Assembly (NCBI GenBank): GCA_944548615.1
Contig: OX155963.1
Span: 16,954,075 to 17,018,074, forward strand
Length of the DNA stretch: 64,000 nt
Direction: 5' to 3'
Source: Micropterix aruncella
Lineage: Eukaryota; Arthropoda; Insecta; Lepidoptera; Micropterigidae
Below the pieces are notes generated by a model. That model was not told the origin of the DNA. It did not search any database and was given only the letters and a program-made list of their open reading frames with translations. Made by a program: the position numbers and the translations under genes. How positions within the stretch are numbered: the stretch's first letter is position 1; each line of letters starts with the position of its first letter. This document shows positions 34,690 to 45,780 of this stretch, in pieces.

Positions 34690-35546
34690 GAAATTTCGTA
34701 AATAACAAATTTTGACAGATAGAGCTGTGCAGTCATCATTTTTATCGCCCTAAGTAACTCTGGCCTTTAATCGCGGCTGTGCTGGTCCTACCCTACCTTT
34801 TATGGGCGACACATCAGCTGTCAAAATGTCGCGGTTGGGACAGTGAGGGTGGCATTTTGCCAGTCGATTTTTTAATCTTTTATGCCGTGTTGACGGTTAT
34901 TTTTTGATGTAGGCCGTGCTTCGAATTTGCTGGTAAGATTTTATTTCATTTTGGGTTGGTTTTCATTAAGGATCAGCGCAATTCTAACGGATTTGTGTTT
35001 CTTTTTCGACAGCGAGTGGCACTTTTGTTAAATCTGTTTTTTTACACAATGCTGCTGAGGTGACCTAAATTAGTCATCGAATATGAGGATGTAACCTTAC
35101 CTTTCACTTCACCGGGATTTTTGTCTCCATGTGGAAGAGGAAATAACCCTCGATTGCTGGGCGGGTGCACGTTTGCGGTCTGCGCGCCGTGAACACGACG
35201 GGAAATTTGCCGTATGCCTTTTAGGCTAAATTATAAACGAATTTTTCATCTTCTAACGTGTTTTTCTTTTGTCTTTTGAGCGTCCGAGGGAAAAGGATTT
35301 TCTGTGGGCCAAATCCAATGCCCATCAGTATTTAACTCACACTCTGAGATCTTTTTTCTTTGGGTAACTGTTTTTTTTTATTTTTTTTGTTTTAATTTTT
35401 TTTGGTATTATATTTTTTTTTAAATTAGTTTCCGTCTTTTCCTCTAAAAGACAGGTGGCGTCCATTTAGTAGATTCTTTTTGGTTTTGGGTGATTCTGCC
35501 GTGTTTCTTAAAAACACGGTGGGCTTATAACTTTACGGTTATAAAT
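34690..35546 (+). mobile_element. Candidate LTR preceding a primer-binding site
   Basis: Sequence left of the primer-binding site should include the 5' LTR. It has a T-rich region, an ATTTAACTC stretch and the end TTTACGGTTATAAAT abutting the site. The left border is a guess because no second LTR is present in the window. Confidence 0.4.
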
Positions 35547-35564
35547 TGGCGCCCAACGTGGGGC
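35547..35564 (+). promoter_or_regulatory. Primer-binding site for tRNA-Lys (LTR retrotransposon)
   Basis: TGGCGCCCAACGTGGGGC. The first 17 bases complement the 3' end of insect tRNA-Lys (CTT type) including CCA, as I recall it. Gypsy-group elements use this primer. The following leader runs to about 35.76 kb and then stops, so the internal coding region is gone. Confidence 0.75.
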
Positions 35565-35769
35565 CTGTTTGGACCTGAAAGTGACCAAAGAATTTTCGCC
35601 TGTGTCGGTGACCTATTTTCGTTCGACAGCGTCGACAGACGCATAAATATGTACGCTACGTGCCCACGTATGGCGCAGGCATGAAATGCATATGTTGCGA
35701 GTTTTATAGACCATCTATACATTAGTCGATCAACGTGGACTGCGAACTAACCCAGAGAAGATGGTTTAT

Positions 35770-35980
35770 ATCAAATCAAATGAAATGAAATGAAATCCTT
35801 TATTCCCTCAACAGTCAACATCATAGTACACATAAAAAATAACCGAACCTAACCTAACTGGATCGCACGAGACGTCCGCAGTAGTTCGCACTAAAGGCTC
35901 AGATACTGCCTAATGAAAAAATACTTTATTGACAGATACTTATAGAATAAATGTGGTCATTAGCATATAATTTATATTAC
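35770..35980 (-). mobile_element. Probable LINE 3' tail (TTTCA repeats)
   Basis: The minus strand reads GGAATAAAGGATTTCATTTC with three or four TTTCA units, a usual LINE 3' terminus in this window. No coding part recognised. Confidence 0.4.
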
Positions 35981-37405
35981 ATGCGACTGGAATTACTTTT
36001 AAAATTATCAAAATTACTTTGATAAAAATCGGTGGCTCACTTCAAGCAGTACGAATAAAAGCGCGAGTAAACTATCATACATACAATCGTAAAATAATTG
36101 CGTTTAGAAAGCGATGGCTCACACTTTTTGTTATAGTATCAATATCATTTATTGTTGATAATAATTTGTTTGTTTAGAAATACATGAATACATGATGGAA
36201 AATACGGCATAATACTGCACTTTTTTGCATCTTAATTTTTCAAATCATGAAAAAATATATTCTCAAATATACATTCTACTGCATATAAATGGAAGTTTCT
36301 ATGCCTATGGGGGGAGGGGGACTTGGGCAAACTCATAAAATATGTATGAATTCAACCTCATGTCCCCAATCAAAAAGCGAGGCGGCCTACCGCTTCGCTT
36401 CGCCCCGCTACTTTGCGAATCAATTTCGCAGGCGCGGCGTTCGCTAATTTTCATCGAAATGTCCTAATAACCCTCCCGGGAAATCGCGAATATTAAAACT
36501 TCCAACGACAACTTGAAAACCACCGGCGGCGGCAGAATTGAAATTACTTTGAAGTTTTTTGAAGTCGTCCGTCGCTCGGAATTCCAAATATAAATTGTCC
36601 CGCGCACCTGTTGCAGACATTCGCAAAATTCAGTAGAACAATAAAATTCAGAAAATGGAAAAAGTTTCGCTGGTTACATCACCGCAATTAATTTTAGTGC
36701 GCAGCGCCATCTGCAGTTCAGTAGCGAGACATCTTCGAAACGGAGGAAGAAGCAGTCCAATTTGTAATAGTACGGCGTGACGCCGGTAGATGGCCATATA
36801 TAAAATTTGTGAATACGTCTCTATTTTTCGTAATATTTTTTATTTTGATTTTGAATAAAATGAAACAAAGTTTAATCAACTAATATTTATTTAACAATTA
36901 TGGCATTATACTTATTTCTACAAAAATTGTATCTTATCTAAAGAAGGATTCATTCATCTCGTAACGTCTCAAAATTTGGTGTATTTTCGAGGTTTTAAAT
37001 CTATGTAATAAACAAAAACATAAACAAATACAATCATTTAGAGACACATTCTATTATTCTATTAAATTCTAGGTAAATCCTGATCGAAAATGATTAAAAG
37101 ACTAATCGATATAATTGACTATAAAGTTCACTACAAACTTCATTGGTTTTTTATCCAGCAAATGCTACCTAACGCTACTGTAATAAACATCATAATATTA
37201 TCATCGCATAACGCAAAACAGGCGATTTCATTTTATTTTGACTCTCGAAGATGTTCAAACCAGCAACCAAGTAAAAAGACACTTCAAATTTTATAAACGA
37301 TACTTCACTTTGTAAGCTTTCAAGAAGTCTTGTTTGAATTTTTGTTTCGAGGACAAATCATTCGCAGAAGAGCAATTCGCCTGTTTTGCTTTATTACATA
37401 ATAGC
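35981..37405. other. No gene seen; GC-rich patch at 36.36-36.64 kb
   Basis: The patch includes GCGAGGCGGCCTACCGCTTC and CACCGGCGGCGGCAGAATTG. No start, splice or domain pattern was convincing on either strand. GATGGC..-type motifs near 36.70 and 36.79 kb occur elsewhere in the window. Confidence 0.4.
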
Positions 37406-37615
37406 AGCAATTGAAGGGAAAGAACGATCAAGGTCAATTAAAGATAAAGGTTTTTTTTTAATTCAATTTTTATTTGATTTACAAACATATATTTTTCTCA
37501 CTGAAACAAACCCTCTGCTAAAAGTTCATATTTTTAGAAGACCACAATTTTTAAAATGGACTTACCAAAAAAATTCAAAAAGTTGTCATTGATCATTCTT
37601 TCCCTTCAATTATCT
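37406..37615. mobile_element. MITE V copy, about 205 bp
   Basis: Inverted ends TTGAAGGGAAAGAACGATCA and the inverse of TGATCATTCTTTCCCTTCAA enclose a T-rich interior with TCTCACTGAAACAAACC. Related sequences are at 41.7 kb and, reversed, at 30.5 kb. Noncoding. Confidence 0.75.
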
Positions 37616-37880
37616 AATTAAGAACTACTAATTTAGGTGACTTGAAAAGAGTTGAGATGTTTTACGTTTGCTGGACATTTTGAGTTGCAAATTTTGGAGA
37701 TTTAGGCGTTTATAACATGAACATATCAACCCTTTTCAACTTTTGTATACGGTCTAGTAAACATTAAACAAAAAACAGACAATAAACGCTATTATTGTCG
37801 AACATTTTAAACTAATTTGTAACCTGAAACTGTGAACATGTGCCTGTCTAGTGAGACGAAGATTGAATAATACTTTTGTT

Positions 37881-37886
37881 TTTATT
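37881..37886 (-). promoter_or_regulatory. Polyadenylation signal AATAAA
   Basis: AATAAA on the minus strand, about 30 nt after the stop codon of the open frame at 38113-37916. The spacing suits a real 3' end. Confidence 0.5.
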
Positions 37887-37915
37887 TTTGTGAGGGAGGG
37901 ATCTGATTTGATGAC

Positions 37916-38116
37916 TTAGCACCCTTGCATCACCATCATGCTGGCCATTCTTTTGACCTTTAAGTACCCGGTCAGCGGGCAGGTCACAGAGTTAGGTCTG
38001 AGGCGACGGGCCAAGGCCACGGCGCCCTCGGTGGCCTGCTGCGCTGCCAGGGAGTGCGCAGGCGACTTCTTCTGCGCGTCCAGAGACTTGCTGCTGATTG
38101 CCGGTGACGTCATTGT
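37916..38116 (-). CDS. Putative host terminal coding exon, 65 codons
   Basis: A GC-rich open frame in AT-rich surroundings. On the minus strand it follows a splice acceptor (GATCGTTTCAG, exon from 38116). It then reads ACA ATG ACG in good start context, MTSPAISSKSLDAQKKSPAH, SLAAQQATEGAVALARRLRP, NSVTCPLTGYLKVKRMASMM, VMQGC, stop. Third codon positions are mostly G or C, unlike local noncoding DNA. AATAAA follows 30 nt later. It is either a complete small protein with a spliced 5' UTR or the last exon of a longer one. The protein is not recognised. Small and Ala/Ser/Lys-rich, with no signal peptide or membrane segment. Confidence 0.6.
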   Translation of the reverse strand, partial: TMTSPAISSKSLDAQKKSPAHSLAAQQATEGAVALARRLRPNSVTCPLTGYLKVKRMASMMVMQGC

Positions 38117-38451
38117 CTGAAACGATCAGAATAACATTTTCATTAATCTATTACCACAAATTTTCCCATTAGGTAAAGCGACACTGTACCCGGCAAAGGT
38201 TATTTTTACAATGAAAGTTTAAATATTCTATTGTGACTGACACTCAAATTCCAAAAGTATGATTCCCAGACGAAATGAAAGAAACCCAATTCAATTATTC
38301 GAGGCTACGAATTAATCACACTAAATATAATTATATGATTATGTTTATTTATTGATTATTTACATTGACATTCAAATGCAAGAGCACAATAGACAAAAAG
38401 ATTTTACAATCTAGAAATTACCGCTATGTGCTTCTTAATTTAGGTATACCT

Positions 38452-38530
38452 ACATCTGCCTGAGCCCAGGTTAAATAGCGCAACATTAAAATTTAATGAT
38501 GCGCTATTTAACCTGGGCTCAGACAGATGT
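38452..38530. repeat. 39 bp near-perfect inverted repeat, no loop
   Basis: Arms ACATCTGCCTGAGCCCAGG.. and complement meet near 38490-38491, differing at about two sites. Possibly a foldback MITE or snap-back. Confidence 0.9.
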
Positions 38531-39069
38531 AAAGCGCATCATAATGTTTTTCTAATGTGCCAAGTAAAATGCAAGCGAGCCCGCTCATTTTTTTTTTATT
38601 TGTTGTGTGGGGCTTTTTTAAGGTCTTTATGAGCCCTGTAACACTGCGACCATTGCTGATCTATTGTGTTCGCCACCTACTATAGTTCTGCACTAAGCCT
38701 GTCATTTAAGAACCCCAACAGGCTTTTGGCGCTTTGGCAGAACCTGCACATTTTTGTGTCTCGGAGCTTGAGGTTGTACATGTGTTTGTTAAGGCCACAA
38801 TTTTTCAATTTTTTTTCAATTTTTCAATTTATTTCCAAAAAATCTTAACAGATTGTAGAAACTTAATATTTAGGTACATTTAAATTACAGTATATTAGTT
38901 CGTTTTTACAATATTTAAATTTATCACCACGTACATACAGTTACTTCATTATTGCTTTTAGGGCATCCAAATCATTTTTAAGATTTATTTATTAAAACCA
39001 CAAATTAAAATAATTGATAAAAATAATCAAGAAATTAAAATCAGAAAAAGTCAGAAGAATTAAAAAATG
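38531..39069. other. No gene seen
   Basis: AT-rich; CAATTTTTTTTCAATTTTTCAATTT local repeats near 38.8 kb. Confidence 0.45.
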
Positions 39070-39270
39070 CTACTTACACAATGCCCCGTGAGCGCCCTCA
39101 CCAGTATGCGTAGATTGTTCCTATTTAGCGATAAGGCCTCGGGGGCCGTCTTAGGGTCGTAAGCCTTAATTAGCGCTTTGGATTGATTCAACCCTGGCGT
39201 GTTGTTCCAGTGGTTGTTCTAAACATATTTGTTTGAGCATTAGGTTTGCAAGGATTTTTGGTACGCCACA
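39070..39270 (-). pseudogene. LINE RNase H/zinc-knuckle approach, downstream part
   Basis: Reads HWNNTPGLNQSKALIKAYD, PKTAPEALSLNRNNLRILV, RALTGHC and then VSSIF and a stop. The LNR..LR.L...LTGHC block precedes the cysteine-rich end of Jockey-type ORF2 proteins. Continuation of the 40.6-41.0 kb part. Confidence 0.7.
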
Positions 39271-39937
39271 ACTTGAGTTGTCGACTACAACGGGCGAGCC
39301 CGTCACCACAGGAAGTTTTAACGATTAGTCGTTCTATCGACCTGCAGTGAGCGTAGAAGACTTTGTACAAAACAATCCAGCGTCTAGCTACGCCACAACC
39401 CGTTAGAGACCAACGCCTTACCGTGAGATAGCCAGTTATGCTACCTGGCGGGCCCGACTCTCGCGCCCTAACTTCCAATTGTGACCAGATTTCTCCGGTC
39501 TCTCGATTGGTTCCGAGTTCGAGGTCGCTTGCGCAGTCCTCTCCCTTACGAAGCGGTGAAACGGTGAATACCGAATCTATCGCGGACCATGGCGTCCTTT
39601 GCCCGCCTCTTACCCGGGATCGGATGGCCAATGGTCATTTCAAGAGCAGTCGCCGTAAGGTACGCAACCACCCCCGCTCTATAGGAAACAATACAGCTTC
39701 CAGACTCCCCCGACTATTAGTCGGAGAGCACAATCGATTGGCTTGCGCCGCACGGTGTGCAGACCGTCCAGGAGCGCCAGAGGTTTGATTCCCAGGGGAA
39801 ACTGACCAGGGCCAGAGTCCTACCCAGGTTCGCACCCCGTGCGTGGAGGCCGTCGGATGGGTGTTGGCCCGTGAGTGTGACCGACCCTGAACACATGGGT
39901 CTTCGTGGCCAACCCATCATGGGCCCATTAGCTCCCA
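39271..39937 (-). mobile_element. Z element copy 8 (first of tandem pair)
   Basis: 667 bp between GGTACGCCACA at 39260-39270 and 39938-39948. Begins CTTGAGTTGTCGACTACAAC and ends GGGCCCATTAGCTCCCA. Very similar to copy 9, so the pair may be recent. Confidence 0.88.
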
Positions 39938-39948
39938 GGTACGCCACA

Positions 39949-40613
39949 TATTGAGTTGTCAACCACAACGGGCGAACCCGTCACCGCAGGACGTTTTAAC
40001 GATTGTTCGTTCTATCGACCGTGCAGTGAGCGTAGAAGACTTGGGACATAACAATCCGACGTCTAGCTACGCCACAACCCGTTAGAGACCAACGACTTAC
40101 CGCGAGTAGCCAGGTATGTTACCTGGCGGGCGGCACTCGCGCCCTAACTACCAATTGTGACCAGATTTCTCCGGTCTCTCGATTGGTTCCGAGTTCGAGG
40201 TCGCTTGCGCGGTCCTCTCCCTTACGAAGCGGTGAAACGGAGTGCACCGAATCTGTCGCGGACCAAGGCGTCCTTTGCCCGACTCTGAACCGGGATCGGA
40301 TGGCCAATGGTCATTTCAAGAGCAGTCGCCGTAGGGTAGACAACTACCCCCGCTCTATAGGAAACAATACAGTTCCCAGACTCCCCCGATTGTTAGTCGG
40401 AGATCACAATCGATTGGCTTGCGCCGCTCGGTGCGCAGACCGTCCAGGAGCGCCAGAGGATTGTTCCCAGGGGAGACTGGTTGACCCAGTGTCCTACCCA
40501 GGCTCGCACCCCATGCCTGGAGGCCATCGGATGGGTGTTGACCCGTGAGTGTGACCGACCCTGAAACAGAATGGGTCTTCGTGGCCAACTCAGCAAGGGC
40601 CCATTAGCTCCCA
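39949..40613 (-). mobile_element. Z element copy 9 (second of tandem pair)
   Basis: 665 bp, followed by a third GGTACGCCACA at 40614-40624. Two Z units therefore share three target copies. This could come from unequal exchange between duplicated targets, or from a second insertion into the first duplication. Confidence 0.88.
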
Positions 40614-40624
40614 GGTACGCCACA

Positions 40625-41000
40625 GCAAGGTTCAGGGGCGTATAACGTTCCCTTTGCTCCCGTTTTAGCAAGTTAGTCGGCTTTTTCATTTCCTTAGATT
40701 CCTGCATGGCCGGGAACCCATCTTAGAATTACCCTGTTCTTTTCGCCCAGGGAATTCAGTAGTGATACGCAGTTTTGCACTAGCTTTGAATTAATATTAT
40801 TCGAGGTGTTGAATTGAATTAATAGTAATAGTAGCTTTGAATTAATAGTAGTGCCATAAGAGCTGCCTTGCTATACGAGTGGATATAGATACGGTGGTTG
40901 ACGTAGTTCTTTTGGAGATTGATATCCGCACATTCAATGATGGCGTATACCTCCGCTTGGAGGGAGCCCGCCTTACTAGGCACTTCTGTGATAAGGCGAG
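40625..41000 (-). pseudogene. LINE RNase H segment, upstream part
   Basis: The minus strand gives AGSLQAEVYAIIECADINLQ, KNYVNHRIYIHSYSKAALMA, matching the RNase H core (FQAEV.AI..CA, I.I.SDSQAAL). The catalytic aspartate of SDSQ is tyrosine, so it is inactive. Stops follow. Confidence 0.7.
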
Positions 41001-41140
41001 CTCACTTCCTGAGTTTTGTTAAAGTGCCACGCTTGTGTCAGAAGAGCCAATCAGCGATAATTAAGATCGTCAATTATATGTAGCATTTTAGCGAATTTAG
41101 GGAGTCAATTGGGGATTGTCTTGTCCCGAGACAAGACATC

Positions 41141-41181
41141 CCGTATTCTGATAAGGCCCCGAGGCCTTATACAGAATACGG
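41141..41181. repeat. 18 bp inverted repeat, 5 nt loop
   Basis: CCGTATTCTGATAAGGCC faces its complement with one mismatch, directly left of a LINE fragment. A second small hairpin, TGTCTTG..CAAGACA, precedes it. Confidence 0.85.
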
Positions 41182-41184
41182 ACG

Positions 41185-41560
41185 CTGTCAGCACAGGGCC
41201 CGAATCCTGGCAGTTAATGCATTTATCATATCGTTATTGGACTTGGGCGACTGCGTCTATGGCCCTTGCCTGTATAAGAAAACTAAGCGGAGACTGCAAA
41301 GGCTTCAAAACACCTGTGCTCATTTCTTAAACGAGCATCTTTACTAACTATGAGGCAGCGGAGAAAAATCCACCTAGCTTCTTACGCGTTGTTGGATTCA
41401 AAGAACCTAAGTACCTTTACTCTAGGCTCTAGGATATGTTGGTCTGGTGATGCGTATTCATATCTTACAAAATCACGAAGTGTAGCTTCCGGCAAGTTTC
41501 TCTTTCTGTTAAGCGATTATGTGGAATCAACCGGGAGCGGCTTTAAATATACTTGAGCGG
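41185..41560 (+). pseudogene. LINE ORF2 C-terminal relic
   Basis: Reads LAVNAFIISLLDLGDCVYGP, CLYKKTKRRLQRLQNTCAHF, then in another frame MRQRRKIHLASYALLDSKNL. This matches the post-polymerase region of Jockey-type LINEs (D...YG..L......LQ..QN.C..F). Stops and frameshifts; ends near 41.56 kb. Confidence 0.6.
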
Positions 41561-41699
41561 CTTTAATACCTTGCCTGCTTTTTAAAATTCTTTAAGAAAG
41601 CTTTTTTTAATTATGACTAATTAATTGTATTCCCCCATTCTTTGTTGAAGCATCTATTTAATTGAGTATTATGAAGTAATTATTATTATATTATTATTT
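41561..41699. other. Spacer
   Basis: AT-rich, nothing recognised. Confidence 0.4.
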
Positions 41700-41990
41700 A
41701 AATGGTTACGAGGAAAAACGATCAATTTCAGTTTTTTTATGATGAGATACTTTTTTCTGAGATATAAATTTATTTTTTGTATGAGATGTAAAATGTATTT
41801 TTTTCGATACTTAACTATATTTGGTTTAAAGACAAAATATTTTTTTTCTCACTCAAACTGCTCAACTCAACTGCTAAAAGGTCATAGTTTATGTCAGTAA
41901 ATTTTAAAAATGGAATTACCAAAAAATTTAAAAGTTTGACATTCGGCGTTTTTTTCTAGTAATCCTTCAGTTGTATACCGATGTATGTAT
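41700..41990. repeat. MITE V relative, diverged
   Basis: Shares GAGGAAAAACGATCAA, CTCACTCAAACTGCTC and AAAATGGAATTACCAAAAAA with the 37.4 kb copy in the same orientation. Ends are worn. Confidence 0.55.
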
Positions 41991-42099
41991 ACGATTCAAA
42001 TCTTACCGATGAAGTGACTCTTTAATATCAGGCTTTTTGTATAAGGATTCACTTTATTTGGGGCGTTTGAAGTGAGATCACGCAGCCTTTGTTTTTTTA

Positions 42100-43590
42100 T
42101 ATTAAATAATGATGTTTTACGCCATACTTCTGGACAAATTAAAGAGATTAGGAGTTCATGGCGATCTCTTTAGATGGATATCGTCATATGTTAATAAACG
42201 TCACCAATCTGTAGCCATCGGCGGTTTTCGATCCAACTACACATCCATACCCTCTGGAGTCCCGCAGGGTTCTCACCTAGGTCCTCTGCTCTTCAACGCG
42301 TATTTACACGATATTGGATCATGCTTTAAAAATGGGCCCTATATACTATACGCGGATGACCTTAAAATTTACGCCCAGGTTGAAAGCATCACCGATTGCC
42401 ACCTTATCCAGGATGACATTAATAGGTTGTTTGAGTACTGCGAAAGAAACAGACTCTCTCTCAACGCTTTGAAATGCAATCAAATTACGTTCAGCCGTAA
42501 AAAAATTAATTTGCATTTTCAGTATTTTATCAACCATGATCCGATTCCCAACGCGCTGAGCATTCGCGACCTTGGCGTTCAACTCGATCACCGATTGACA
42601 TTTGACGAACACATACAAGGTATTGTCAGTAAAGCGTTAAAAACCTTGGGCTTCATTAGTAGGGTCTCTAAGTCGTTCTCTGACCCGACTGTATTCAAAA
42701 CCCTTTATTTTGCATACATCCGAAGCGTATTAGAGTTTGCATCTCCGATCTGGAATCCGCAATATCATGTATGTAAGGAGAGAATAGAAAGCGTCCAAAA
42801 ACGTTTTATGAGACAATTAAACTACCGTCAATGCTTGGGACTGAACACGTACGAGGAGAGGATGAATAACTTCAATATTACATCATTGGAGAACCGCCGT
42901 ACCACGGCAGACATGGTATTATTACACAAAGTTATCCATAACAACGTGGACAACCCGTATTTCATACATAATCTAACTTTTCACGTTCCACCACGCGTGG
43001 CTCGCTTTCCCCGTACCTTCGAAGTCCCGCGCGTCCGTACTAGGTATGCCCAGAATTCCATCATGTACCGCTTAATGTCAACTTACGATAAACATTTCCA
43101 GAATATCGACCTATTTAACATGAAGGAGAAAAAATTTAAGCAAAGCATATACTTAAAATTAATCGAAAATGCGACATAGACATTTCTCATGGGATACTAT
43201 TGACTTAGGGACTACTTGGTTTTTCGTTCGTTGTTCTTTAACTGTATATGATACTGTTCTTTAACTGTATATGATAACTGTATATGATGGTTTATATGAT
43301 GGAGTAATTTTTTCTTAATTTTCTTAACTTTTCAAATTTTTCAAATTTGTATTTTTTGTACTGCACATTATTACTTAAAATCTATTAACACCCATTCCTT
43401 CCTTTTCCTTACCTTTTCCCCTCCCAACCCCCACAGAATGCACTGTGCGTATTGGAGACTTAACTAACTAAAACTATTGTTGAAAGCATGTCATCGGCCA
43501 GAAATATTGTATTTAATGTAATTGTAATATTTTTTTGTAGCGCTGTATGTTTTCCCTGTTAAATAAATAAATAAATAAATAAAATAAATA
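42100..43590 (+). mobile_element. LINE 3' half with (AAAT)n tail
   Basis: 5'-truncated LINE. Open for 356 codons (42109-43179), then a roughly 400 bp 3' UTR with a GTTCTTTAACTGTATATGAT duplication. Tail TAAATAAATAAATAAATAAA ends about 43590, at the edge of repeat W copy 3. The uninterrupted frame suggests recent insertion. Confidence 0.88.
42109..43179 (+). pseudogene. LINE reverse transcriptase to C-terminus, open
   Basis: Polymerase from just before GVPQGSHLGPLLFNAYLHDI, through the catalytic LYADDLKIYAQVES, NALKCNQITFSRK, IRDLGVQLDHRLTFDEHI and ASPIWNPQY, to a TAA after KLIENAT. The endonuclease and first catalytic aspartate are missing by truncation; the first visible methionine is not a natural start. 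Closest local relatives are the 1-556 fragment and the 2.77 kb C-terminus. It polymerises cDNA in full-length relatives; this copy cannot act alone. Confidence 0.9.
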
Positions 43591-43593
43591 AAT

Positions 43594-43965
43594 TTTTTTT
43601 ACACGACTGCCCAACAATCAAATGGAATGTGGTCAGGGTTCATCAGTGTATGTTTTCCGTTTCTTTATTCTACCATAACTTATCGATTAGAAGATTAAAA
43701 TCGTTTTAGAAGTGTGCAGTGCTTAACTGTTCAAATACCAAGTAAGTAGTTATCTAAATATCCGAAATTCTAATAAATTAACATAAATATATTGCGTTTA
43801 GTGTCAAATGAAAGATCTGATTGAGTACATTCCGGAAAAATATGAGTACTACCTATATGAATATATACATAAACCATAAATATTTCATTAAAAAAACCGT
43901 AATAAAAATAATTATATATAAAATAAATCACTTTCTGTAACAGCAATCGTGTTTTTTATTCTTTT
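43594..43965 (+). repeat. Repeat W copy 3
   Basis: Starts TTTTTTTTACACGACTGCCC and has TTTCCGTTTCTTTATTCTACC and ACATAAATATATTGCGTTTAG. Lies directly after a LINE tail. Confidence 0.75.
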
Positions 43966-45540
43966 TAATACATTTCCTTGTTTAACGATTGTTTAGGTAG
44001 GTATATGATTCGGTTTCATTTATACCTTCTGTAATGTATATATTGTTTTCTGTAATTATTAACTTCAAATATAAGTTATTATTATTATTATTATTATATA
44101 GTTAAATTTTATGAGTTCCGACAAAGACCTTGTACAATATTATTGATCTATTTAGTCTGCGTCATGTCATGCATATCCGCACCCATCCTCCAACAATACC
44201 AAAATGGTCAAACCGCTATCAGTCGCTGATAAAGCGATTGCGCAAACTATCAGCTCAGAAATAGGTCAATTTACCAGTGCTATAAAACCAGACAGCGCTA
44301 CAAAATCTACTCTACAGTCCCAAATCAGCAATGTTTTACGATGAGCGAAAAATCGAAGGTTGTTTTATGGCCTCATGCAATCGCCTGTATTTTCGCTTAT
44401 ATGATGTCATAAATGACGTAATTTCTAATACCGATTTACATTAATCGTATAGTCACTAACAAATTTTACAATCAATTTCTGTGCCTATGTAGCGATCCGA
44501 CTTTTATGCAAAGGTTTTTACGTAATCATTATGTTCATACTTTGTATTGTTGCCTGTACCTACGCAATTATACGATATGTCGCCGCCATTGTTTATTGTT
44601 TATTGTTAAGGAACTTGTTCTTGTTGTCGTTAAAATAAACTACTTGCAACTTTAAAAGGCTATGTAGTCACAGTATTATTAGCAATTATTAAACTGTGAT
44701 CCTACCATTTGACAATTCTGGATTTTCGATCATCGATAACAGTAGGTACAGATAAAATGAAAACTAATTTACTGCGTGAAAGAACAATGGGCAAAAATGA
44801 ATGGGATGCATCCCCACCACCAATAACGACCAGACATAAGTCGTTGGAAAGATGTTTTCATGGCTGTCACGTTTACTAAGGCCACAATACTGTTCTATGG
44901 CGGCCAGTCTCAAATCATTGTGGAAAAAAAGTTGTAGCTAAAAGTCTGCCACTAAATTTTAATTAGGTACATTTACTATTTCTAAAAATAACACGTTTCT
45001 TAGGTAATTTTGTTGTTTTATAATTTAAATTGCTAATTCTCATTATTTACTCTGACCCGCCTAGATACTGGACAGGACAGTCCTAGTTAGGTGGGCACTG
45101 AGCATTTGCTTACATTTGCGTGTTCAATTTTTACGAGTTACTTTATAACATTGGTAACAATGTGGCTATATGTATAAAAATTTGAATAAAGCACTACATT
45201 TATATAAAAAAATCGTTGCTTATCACCGGCCGGTTATGCGGAGCCACGCCACGCCGCCATGTTTTGCGTCGTCATAGTTTTTTTTGCGGAAGGGAACCGC
45301 CAAAGTAACAATAATAATTGTGATGCGTTATAGTTGCATAGTCGGTTTTAATATGTTGATTAGTTTGTTATTCTGTCACTAATACGTAATAACGATATTA
45401 TACTGTAATGAACGATTTTTAGATACAATGACATAGATTTTTGTTTTAGCTGTAACTTTTTTTTCACAATGATTCGATACTGACGGCACAGTAACAAATG
45501 ACAGTGATGAATTGAGCTTTTTAACGACCTATGTATGGTA
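43966..45540. other. No gene seen
   Basis: About 1.6 kb; a (TTA)n run near 44.08 kb and no recognisable frame. Confidence 0.45.
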
Positions 45541-45780
45541 TATCCGGTCTTTATTGGTGATGGGGCGTTTTTTCCATTCTCCTTTGTAGCATCCGGCGTT
45601 TCGGCGATCGTAACATCGCCGAAACGTAGGGTGCTACAAATTTCACGCGGTAGATTCGTATTTATCATATTTTTATGTCAAACAACTACGATAGTCTTTG
45701 ATTTGATATCGATAATAGCGTTTCTGTATTGAATACAGAAACACTATTATCGATATGAAATTCAAGACTATAGCGTATTA
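45541..45780. mobile_element. Foldback family T, copy 1
   Basis: GTAGCATCCGGCGTTTCGGCGAT and its inverse face each other (45583-45608 and 45615-45640), followed by TTTCACGCGGTAG and ATGTCAAACAACTACGATAG. Next come inverse blocks around CTGTATTGAATACAG. Other copies at 59.5, 61.6 and 63.7 kb share the CGACGTTTCGG core and the TATCTTATTTGTAATGTCAA arm. Confidence 0.7.

Larger units (their letters stand above)
39070..41000 (-). mobile_element. LINE (RNase H type) split by two tandem Z copies
   Basis: Minus-strand element remnants at 40625-41000 and 39070-39270. The coding sequence was continuous across the site where the Z pair sits. It is 5'-truncated, and the 3' side ends at 39070 soon after the LTGHC motif. 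Confidence 0.7.

Noticed and set aside
35547..35564. tRNA-Lys gene
   Set aside because: Only the complement of the tRNA 3' end is present, with no cloverleaf around it; it fits a retrotransposon primer-binding site.
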